DNA from: an uncultured Pelagibacteraceae bacterium
GTDB lineage: Bacteria; Pseudomonadota; Alphaproteobacteria; Pelagibacterales; Pelagibacteraceae
Length of the DNA: 64,000 bases
Reading direction: 5' to 3'
NCBI GenBank assembly: GCA_902597335.1
Contig: CACJXK010000001.1
Location: forward strand, 186,001-250,000
Shown: in pieces, positions 56,887 through 64,000 of the stretch
How the letters are laid out: each line of letters starts with the position of its first letter
Numbering within the stretch: the first letter of the stretch is position 1
The notes under the pieces: generated by a model
The model's input: only the letters and a program-made list of their open reading frames with translations
Database searches by the model: none
What the model was told of the DNA's origin: nothing
Position numbers and translations under genes: made by a program

Positions 56887-57794
56887 TGGAAATTGAAGAC
56901 CTAAAAAAATCTGTATTATCGATAGATGGAAATGTATTTTTCGATCAAACAATAAAAAATTTAAATTGGTTCAATATTGGTGGAAAAACAAGAATTTTGT
57001 TTAAACCAAATTCTTTAAAAGGTTTAATAGACTATCTCAAATTATATGCTCAACGTGGGAAAATATTTATTTTGGGAAATGGCTCCAATGTGTTATTTGA
57101 TGATGAAACCTATCAAGGAACTATAATTAAGCTGGGAAAAAATTTTTCAAGGATTTCTTTGTTAGACAGAACTACAATTATCGCTGGAACTGCTATTTCT
57201 CAAAAAAAAGTCTCAGAATTTGCCAAGGATAATAATATTTCAGGTTTAGAATTCATGTCTTGTATACCAGGGTCTATTGGTGGTGGTATAAGAATGAATT
57301 CTGGCTGTTTTAAAAAAGAGTTTAAAGATGTTCTTGTTTCAATTCAATTAGTAGATTTTCAAGGAGTTGTAAAAAGTATACCAGCAAATAAAATCAATTT
57401 TAATTATAGATCAATTGAGTTATCGAAAGATTTAATTTTTTTAAGTGCTACTTTTAAAGGAAAGGAAAGAGATAGCTTAGAAATAGAGCAATATATGAAT
57501 GATTTAATTAAAAAAAAGGAAATAGCTCAACCGACCAAAATTAAGACCAGTGGAAGCACTTTTAAAAATCCGATCAATCAAACTAATAAAAAAGTATGGG
57601 AATTGATTAGATCAAGTGTATCAATCGAAAAAAGTTATGGGGATGCATTCATTTCTGAAAAACATGCAAATTTTTTTGTGAATAAAAAAAATGCAAAATC
57701 TAAGGATATGAAGTCATTAATTAATTTTGTAAAAGAAAAAGTTGAGCAAAATACAGGTGTAAAATTAGAATTAGAAATTGTAGTTGTCGAATAG
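56886..57794 (+). CDS. murB: UDP-N-acetylenolpyruvoylglucosamine reductase
   Basis: NWFNIGGKTRILFKP, ILGNGSNVLFDD, GLEFMSCIPGSIGGGIRMNSGCF, KTSGSTFKNP. Confidence 0.95.
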   Translation: MEIEDLKKSVLSIDGNVFFDQTIKNLNWFNIGGKTRILFKPNSLKGLIDYLKLYAQRGKIFILGNGSNVLFDDETYQGTIIKLGKNFSRISLLDRTTIIAGTAISQKKVSEFAKDNNISGLEFMSCIPGSIGGGIRMNSGCFKKEFKDVLVSIQLVDFQGVVKSIPANKINFNYRSIELSKDLIFLSATFKGKERDSLEIEQYMNDLIKKKEIAQPTKIKTSGSTFKNPINQTNKKVWELIRSSVSIEKSYGDAFISEKHANFFVNKKNAKSKDMKSLINFVKEKVEQNTGVKLELEIVVVE

Positions 57795-58714
57795 TGAAAA
57801 AGATATTAGCTTTAGCGGGTGGATACTCAAATGAAAGAGAGATTAGTTTAATAACAGCAAAAGGTGTTATTAAGGAATTAAAAAAAGATACGAAATATAA
57901 TATTTTATTAACTGAGCCTGATGGAAATTTTGTAAAAAAGTTAAGGAAATTTAGACCAGATTTGGTTCTGAATCTTTTACATGGCAGATACGGAGAGGAT
58001 GGATATATTCAGTCTATACTTGAGTCTGAAAGAGTAAAATATACTCATTCAGGCGTACTTTCATCATCACTTGCAATTGATAAAGAAATATCTAAAAAAA
58101 TATTCATTAAAAATAAAATTCTGACACCTCCATATATTAAATTTATTTTTAAAAATAATATCAATTTTAAAAATATAACAAAAAAAGTTAATCAAAAATT
58201 GAAATTTCCAGTTGTTTTAAAGCCAATTAATGAAGGCTCTAGTGTAGGAGTGTTTATCACCAATAAAAACAATTTTATTTCTAATTTAAATAAATTAGAA
58301 AAATATAAAGAAGTTTTAATTGAAAAATATATACCAGGAAGAGAAATTCAGGCAGCAATTTTAGGCGATAAAAAACTTGGCATTATAGAGTTAAAACCAA
58401 AAAGAAAATTTTATGACTATGAAGCAAAGTATAATGAAAGTGCTAAAACAGAACATATTATTCCAGTTAATATAAGTCATGAAAATTTTAAGAAAGTTAA
58501 CTCTATAGCTTTGAAAGCACACAAACTATTAAAATGCAGAGGTGTATCTAGGTCTGATTTTAGATTTTATAATAACAAATTTTATTTGTTGGAACTAAAT
58601 ACTCAACCTGGCATGACCTCACTCTCTTTGGTACCAGAAATTGCGAATCACCAAAAAATAAGCTTTAAAAGACTTATTGAAGAAATAATAAAAGATGCTT
58701 CAATCAATAAGTAA
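57794..58714 (+). CDS. ddl: D-alanine--D-alanine ligase
   Basis: GTG start; GGYSNEREISLITAKGV, LLHGRYGEDGYIQSILE, VLKPINEGSSVGV, LLELNTQPGMTSLSLVPEIA. Confidence 0.94.
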   Translation: MKKILALAGGYSNEREISLITAKGVIKELKKDTKYNILLTEPDGNFVKKLRKFRPDLVLNLLHGRYGEDGYIQSILESERVKYTHSGVLSSSLAIDKEISKKIFIKNKILTPPYIKFIFKNNINFKNITKKVNQKLKFPVVLKPINEGSSVGVFITNKNNFISNLNKLEKYKEVLIEKYIPGREIQAAILGDKKLGIIELKPKRKFYDYEAKYNESAKTEHIIPVNISHENFKKVNSIALKAHKLLKCRGVSRSDFRFYNNKFYLLELNTQPGMTSLSLVPEIANHQKISFKRLIEEIIKDASINK

Positions 58715-59390
58715 ATATAGATTATATCTATACTTATTTTTTTTTATTTTTTTAAGTTCAATATTTAATTTTCAATTCTTAAAAAATTATCATGATCAGT
58801 TTAGTTTAAAGATAATAAATATAAATGGGTTATCTATAAATGAAAAAAAAGCGATAGAAATTGATCTTAAAAATATTAAAAATATTAATATTTTTGAATT
58901 AAGTGAAGATAAAGTTTTAGAAAAATTAAATAAATATAAATTTTTAGAAAATATATATGTGAATAAAATTATACCTTCTACAATAAATATCAATTTATCT
59001 AAAACAGCAATTCTTGGAAAAACTTTCATTGATGGAGAAAATTTTTTCATAGGTAAAAATGGAAAGCTTATTAATTCAAATCAACTTATAGAAATAGATA
59101 AAGTTCCTGAAATATTTGGAGATTTTAAAATTAATGACTTTTTAAATTTACAGAAAATTTTAAATATTCATGATTTAGAAGTAAATAAAATTGAAAAATA
59201 TTATTATTTCAAAAATAAAAGATGGGATTTATTATTTTCAGATGGCCTGATGTTGATGTTACCTTCTAAAGATGTTGAAAAATCGATTAAAATTTTCAAA
59301 GAAATGTCTATTAGCAATAATTTAATAAATACAAAAATTATTGATCTACGAGTAAATAGTCAGATTATATTGACGAATAAAAATGAGTGA
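58695..59390 (+). CDS. ftsQ: Cell division protein FtsQ
   Basis: Single N-terminal TM, POTRA-like INGLSINEKKAIEIDL...NIYVNKIIPSTININLSKTAILG; between ddl and ftsA. Confidence 0.8.
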   Translation: MLQSISKYRLYLYLFFFIFLSSIFNFQFLKNYHDQFSLKIININGLSINEKKAIEIDLKNIKNINIFELSEDKVLEKLNKYKFLENIYVNKIIPSTININLSKTAILGKTFIDGENFFIGKNGKLINSNQLIEIDKVPEIFGDFKINDFLNLQKILNIHDLEVNKIEKYYYFKNKRWDLLFSDGLMLMLPSKDVEKSIKIFKEMSISNNLINTKIIDLRVNSQIILTNKNE

Positions 59391-60546
59391 ATTTGATACT
59401 GTAATTGATTTTGGTTCTAATAATTTGAGAATAGGTGTTTTTGATAGTCAATCAAAAAGTATTTACTCATCAAAAGTTGCAATGCATGAGTCTTTAAATA
59501 ATAAAGATTTAAATAATTATCTTAATGAATTAATTAGAGATGCTGAAAGGCACTTATCTACTCATTTAGAAAATGTAAAAGTTTTATACGATTCCTCAAA
59601 ATTTAAATTTATAGAATTATCAATTAAAAAATCCTTTGATCAACCAACTTCAGTTAAAAAACAATTTGAAAACTTGATTGAGGAGGCAAATTTTTTAATT
59701 AAGGAAAATCATTTTGAATATAATATTATACACTTAATAATTAATAGTCTTATTATTGATGATAATAAAAAATTAAAAAAAATAACAGATAAAGTAAAAA
59801 GTAAATCATTAGTACTGGAACTTAAATTTATATGTCTAGGCAAATCAATAATTAATAATATTTTTTCCACATTTAAAAAAAATAGTTTAAATATTTCAAA
59901 TATATTTTGTTCAAGCTACGTGAAAGCAACATTTTATAATAAGAAATTAAAATTTAAAAATAATTTTGTATTTTTAGATATTGGTTTTGAAAGAACAACT
60001 GCATGGTTCTTTATTGATCATAAGTTTGTATTCTTTAATTCCATAAATCTAGGTGGAAATAGTATTACGAAAGATATTTCAAAAGTATTAGATTTGGATA
60101 TGGATTATTCAGAAAATTTAAAAAAAAATTTTAATATTGATGAAAATGACTTTTTTAATAAAGACCAAAGTAAAAATATTAATCTTTATAGCGAAATTCA
60201 AAAGAAAAATATTTCAATTGATAAATTGAAAAATATTATTCAAGCTAGAGTAGATGAAATAATTGAACTTGCAGTTTATAAAAACAATTATTTTAAAGTT
60301 TCAAATAATTTGGAAATTCAAAGTTTAATTTTTATTGGGAGTGGATCAAAACTGCTATCAAATACTACAAATTTTGGAACTAGTAAATTATTTGAGGAAT
60401 TAATTTTTTTCAAAGAAAATGTGTCTACTATCTGTGATGCAGGTTTGGCTTATGACAAAAGCGAGGAAAGTCAACTGGTGTTATCAAAAAAAAATTCAAA
60501 AAGAGCAGGATTCTTTGAGCGTTTTTTCAATTTATTTTCAAAATAA
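59383..60546 (+). CDS. ftsA: Cell division protein FtsA (divergent)
   Basis: Actin-like fold motifs VIDFGSNNLRIGVFD, FLDIGFERTTAWFF, INLGGNSITKDISKVL, FIGSGSKL; C-terminal amphipathic FFERFFNLFSK. Confidence 0.87.
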   Translation: MSEFDTVIDFGSNNLRIGVFDSQSKSIYSSKVAMHESLNNKDLNNYLNELIRDAERHLSTHLENVKVLYDSSKFKFIELSIKKSFDQPTSVKKQFENLIEEANFLIKENHFEYNIIHLIINSLIIDDNKKLKKITDKVKSKSLVLELKFICLGKSIINNIFSTFKKNSLNISNIFCSSYVKATFYNKKLKFKNNFVFLDIGFERTTAWFFIDHKFVFFNSINLGGNSITKDISKVLDLDMDYSENLKKNFNIDENDFFNKDQSKNINLYSEIQKKNISIDKLKNIIQARVDEIIELAVYKNNYFKVSNNLEIQSLIFIGSGSKLLSNTTNFGTSKLFEELIFFKENVSTICDAGLAYDKSEESQLVLSKKNSKRAGFFERFFNLFSK

Positions 60547-60608
60547 TTGTATTTTCTTGTAATATTACTTGAATACTAAATTTTCTCTATTTTCCGTATA
60601 GTTTTAAT

Positions 60609-61532
60609 ATGTCAGTTTTATCTCAGTCTACTATAGTAAATAAAGTATCATTGTCAGGCATAGGAGTTCATACTGGTAGTCCAGTTAATATTAGAATTTT
60701 GCCATCACAACCTAATTCAGGAATTATTTTTAAAAGAGTGGATTTAAAAGAAAATAATATAATTGTTCCAAATTTTGAAAACGTCTGTGAGGCTACACTT
60801 TGTACAACTATATCAAATCAGTTTGGAATTAAAGTTTCTACAATTGAACATTTAATGGCTGCTTTTTTGGGACTAGGTATTGACAATGCAATTGTTGAAA
60901 CAGACTCACAAGAAATACCAATACTTGATGGATCCGCAAAGGAATTTATAGAGTTATTAAAGAAGGCAGGAATTAAAAAGAGTGACCTACCGATTAAATT
61001 AATAAAAATAAATAATCATGTAGAGATTGATGAAGGTAAAAAATTTATATCAATTGATAAATCAAACACCACATTAGAAATAGACTTTGAGATTAACTAT
61101 GAAAATGAAATTATAAAATCACAAAGAAATAAAATTAACGTATTTGAGGATAACTTAGATGATATATTTAATTCAAGAACATTTTGTCTTTATGAAGATA
61201 TTGAAAAACTAAAAAAAATGAATTTAGGAAAAGGTGGATCTCTTGAAAATGCAATTGTTGTAAAAAATGAAAAAATATTGAATGAAAATGGATTAAGAAA
61301 TAAAAAGGAGTTTGTAAATCACAAAATACTAGATTGTATGGGTGATCTATATTTAACAGGTTATAGATTGATCGGATCTCTTCAATGTAAACATGGTGGT
61401 CACAGTTTAACAAATAAATTATTAAGAAAAGTATTTAGTGATACAAGAAACTACTCTTTAATTGAAATAAAAGGAAAAAGTTTACCGCATTCACTTATAA
61501 ATAATCGTCATAATTTAAAATCTATTGCTTAA
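60609..61532 (+). CDS. lpxC: UDP-3-O-acyl-N-acetylglucosamine deacetylase
   Basis: GIGVHTGSPVNIRILP, STIEHLMAAFLGLGIDNAIVE, ILDGSAKEFIELL, SRTFCLYEDIE, HKILDCMGDLYLTG. Confidence 0.96.
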   Translation: MSVLSQSTIVNKVSLSGIGVHTGSPVNIRILPSQPNSGIIFKRVDLKENNIIVPNFENVCEATLCTTISNQFGIKVSTIEHLMAAFLGLGIDNAIVETDSQEIPILDGSAKEFIELLKKAGIKKSDLPIKLIKINNHVEIDEGKKFISIDKSNTTLEIDFEINYENEIIKSQRNKINVFEDNLDDIFNSRTFCLYEDIEKLKKMNLGKGGSLENAIVVKNEKILNENGLRNKKEFVNHKILDCMGDLYLTGYRLIGSLQCKHGGHSLTNKLLRKVFSDTRNYSLIEIKGKSLPHSLINNRHNLKSIA

Positions 61533-61570
61533 AAATTAGAATTTTAAAAATATTCTGCTAAGATTCATTA

Positions 61571-62410
61571 ATGAAATTTCAAAATTTTTTATTTTACTTA
61601 ATAGTATTATTAATTTCATTTTCCTGCTCTCAAAAAGAAGAAAAAATATCAATTATAAAAGAAGATAATTTAGAAATGCAAATGATCGAAGCTTACAATG
61701 AAGGATTAAAAGAATTTAATAGAGGAGATATTTTTTTTGCAGTTAAAAAATTTAATGAAGTGGAGCTTTTGTACCCACAATCAATATGGGCACCCAGATC
61801 AACTCTCATGGCGGCATACGCTTTTTACTCTGATTTATATTTTAGTGATGCAATTTTTGAACTAGAGAGATTTCTAAATAAATATCAAAATCATCCAGAT
61901 ACTGATTATGCTTATTATTTATTGGCTATATGTCATTATAACCAAATAGTTGATGAGAAAAAAGATTTAGGAGAAATAGTAAATGCTCAAAGATATTTTA
62001 ATTTATTATTAAAAGAATTTCCAGAAACTGATTTTGCAGAGGATGCCAAATTCAAACTTGAATTAATTCAGGAAATACTTGCATCAAAAGAAATTTATTT
62101 AGCAAATTATTATTTAAGCAGAGAAAAGTGGATACCAGCAATGAATAGATATAAAAAAATCGTAAACCAATATGACACTACTATATTTATTGAAGAAGCT
62201 TTGTATAGACTTGTTGAATTGAATTATAAAATTGGGCTTGAAGAAGAAGCAAAAAAATATACAGCTTTACTAGGTTATAATTATCAGTCAAGTGAATGGT
62301 ATGAAAGGTCTTATGAAATTTTAAATAAGAATTATAGAAAAGTAGATCTTAAAACAGATAGTGACAATCAAGAATCTTTACTTAAAAGATTTAAAGAATT
62401 ATTTAAATAA
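61571..62410 (+). CDS. bamD: Outer membrane assembly lipoprotein BamD
   Basis: Lipobox LISFSC; YNEGLKEFNRGDIFFAVKKFNEVELLYPQSIWAPRSTLMAAYAFYSDLYFSDAIFELERFLNKYQNHPDTDYAYYLLAICHYNQI. Confidence 0.93.
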   Translation: MKFQNFLFYLIVLLISFSCSQKEEKISIIKEDNLEMQMIEAYNEGLKEFNRGDIFFAVKKFNEVELLYPQSIWAPRSTLMAAYAFYSDLYFSDAIFELERFLNKYQNHPDTDYAYYLLAICHYNQIVDEKKDLGEIVNAQRYFNLLLKEFPETDFAEDAKFKLELIQEILASKEIYLANYYLSREKWIPAMNRYKKIVNQYDTTIFIEEALYRLVELNYKIGLEEEAKKYTALLGYNYQSSEWYERSYEILNKNYRKVDLKTDSDNQESLLKRFKELFK

Positions 62411-62416
62411 TAATAA

Positions 62417-64000
62417 ATGAAAGAGTCTGAAATAAAAAAACTTTATAAAAATAAATTAAATGAATTAAAAAAACATAATAAAAACTACTTTGATAAAAAC
62501 TCACCTACAATTTCAGACAAAGATTATGATAAAATTAAATTAGACGTATTTGATTTAGAAAAAAAATATACTTTTTTAAAAAGCACATATTCACCGTCAA
62601 TTTCTTTGGGATATCCACCATCAAAAAATTTTGTTAAATCTAATCATCGGGTAAAAATGCTTTCTTTATCAAATGCTTTTAATAAAGATGATTTACTAAA
62701 TTTTGAAAAAAGAATTTATAATTATTTAAATCAAAAGATAGAATTAGAATATAGTGTTGAACCAAAAATAGATGGTATTTCTGCTTCACTAACTTATAAA
62801 AATGGTATGTTATTAATTGGCACCTCTAGAGGAGATGGTGTTACAGGTGAGGTAATTACCGAAAATTTAAAAACTATAAATGACATACCTCATGTAATAA
62901 AAGATAAAGATTTTCCAAGTGATATAGATATTAGAGGTGAGGTTTTTATAAAAAAAAGTGACTTCGAAAATTTAAAAAGCAATTTTGCAAATCCAAGAAA
63001 TGCAGCATCAGGTTCATTGAGACAAAAAAACTCTGAGCAAACCAAAAAAATACCACTTAATTTTGTAGCATACACTTTTGGTTTTTTTAAAAATAAAAAT
63101 ATTAAGAAGCAATCAGAATTTTTAAGCTGCTTAAAAAAATGGGGATTTAAAGTAAGTGAACACAATAAAGTATTTAAAACAATTAATGATTTAGAAATTT
63201 TTCATAAAAAATTTGAGAAATATAGGTTTGATTTAGAATATGATGTTGATGGTTTAGTTTATAAAATAAATAGTCTTGAACTTCAAAACAGATTAGGTTT
63301 TACAGCAAACTCTCCAAGATGGGCTATAGCTCACAAGTTTTCAGCAGATAGTGCATACTCTCAAATAACCGAAATAAATATTCAGGTTGGTAGAACTGGG
63401 GCATTAACACCTGTAGCCAGAATAAAGCCAGTAAATATTGGAGGAGTAATCGTTTCTAATGCAACCTTACACAATGAAGATGAAATTATCAGAAAAGATA
63501 TAAGAGTTGGTGATACGGTTAAAATAGAGAGAGCAGGGGATGTGATACCACATGTAATACTTGTTGACTTAAAAAAAAGAGATAGAAAATCGAAAAAATT
63601 TATTTTTCCAAAAAATTGTCCTTCTTGTGGATCAGAAACAATTAAAGAGCTTAACAAAGTAACAAAAAAGTATGACGCAGTTAGAAGATGTATTAATGAA
63701 GGTTATGATTGCGAAAAAATTGCGATTGAAAAAATAAAACACTTTATATCCAAAGATGCTATGAATATTGATGGACTAGGCAAAAAAGTTGTTGAGAATT
63801 TTTGGGATCTAAACTTAATAAGATTTCCACAAGATATATATAATTTTAACTATAGCAAAATATCAAAATTAGAGGGTTGGGGAGAACTTTCAGTTTCAAA
63901 TTTAAAATATTCAATAGATCAATCAAAAAAAGTTTCTTTCGATAGATTTTTATATGCCATTGGGATTAGACATATAGGTATAGAAAATGCTAAATTAATT
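62417..64000 (+). CDS. ligA: NAD-dependent DNA ligase LigA (partial, runs off the right edge)
   Basis: My translation from ATG 62417: MKESEIKKLYKNKLNEL...YSVEPKIDGISASLTYKNGMLLIGTSRGDGVTGEVITENLKTI...NPRNAASGSLRQ...CPSCGSE...RRCINEGYDC; absent from the ORF track because truncated. Confidence 0.96.
   Translation, partial: MKESEIKKLYKNKLNELKKHNKNYFDKNSPTISDKDYDKIKLDVFDLEKKYTFLKSTYSPSISLGYPPSKNFVKSNHRVKMLSLSNAFNKDDLLNFEKRIYNYLNQKIELEYSVEPKIDGISASLTYKNGMLLIGTSRGDGVTGEVITENLKTINDIPHVIKDKDFPSDIDIRGEVFIKKSDFENLKSNFANPRNAASGSLRQKNSEQTKKIPLNFVAYTFGFFKNKNIKKQSEFLSCLKKWGFKVSEHNKVFKTINDLEIFHKKFEKYRFDLEYDVDGLVYKINSLELQNRLGFTANSPRWAIAHKFSADSAYSQITEINIQVGRTGALTPVARIKPVNIGGVIVSNATLHNEDEIIRKDIRVGDTVKIERAGDVIPHVILVDLKKRDRKSKKFIFPKNCPSCGSETIKELNKVTKKYDAVRRCINEGYDCEKIAIEKIKHFISKDAMNIDGLGKKVVENFWDLNLIRFPQDIYNFNYSKISKLEGWGELSVSNLKYSIDQSKKVSFDRFLYAIGIRHIGIENAKLI

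Overview
AT-rich, very gene-dense chromosomal window. The compact intergenic spaces and protein sequences suggest an alphaproteobacterium of the SAR11/Pelagibacterales type; this is inference, not a database result. Almost everything is housekeeping: isoprenoid (ispE), CCA/poly(A) polymerase, greA, hemF, the cytochrome bc1 operon petABC, ychF-pth-rplY-prs, pgeF-midA-lgt, a MarR/OmpR-type regulator/histidine kinase cluster, ilvE, pgsA, uvrC, folB plus an SDR, uvrB, trxB, an Anbu-type protease beside a circularly permuted ATP-grasp protein, carAB, yqeY-dnaG-rpoD, mlaC/mlaA, amiD, rnpB, and a ~20 kb division/cell-wall (dcw) cluster running into lpxC-bamD-ligA. I see no CRISPR array, transposon, prophage or rRNA. 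The strongest oddities are: (1) ftsZ lies between mraZ and rsmH instead of after ftsA; (2) a tRNA-Val(GAC) gene with intact stems but a non-canonical T-loop (AGCGTAA) and altered D-loop, abutting the rpoD stop codon with no gap; (3) three exact 10-bp-spaced CCCA/TGGG boxes over a predicted mraZ promoter; (4) a murE-murF fusion; (5) all seven convergent protein-gene pairs overlap, four of them by the same 4-nt TTAR stop-codon overlap; (6) DnaG lacks three of four zinc ligands; (7) Anbu and ATP-grasp genes without their usual alpha-E and transglutaminase partners.
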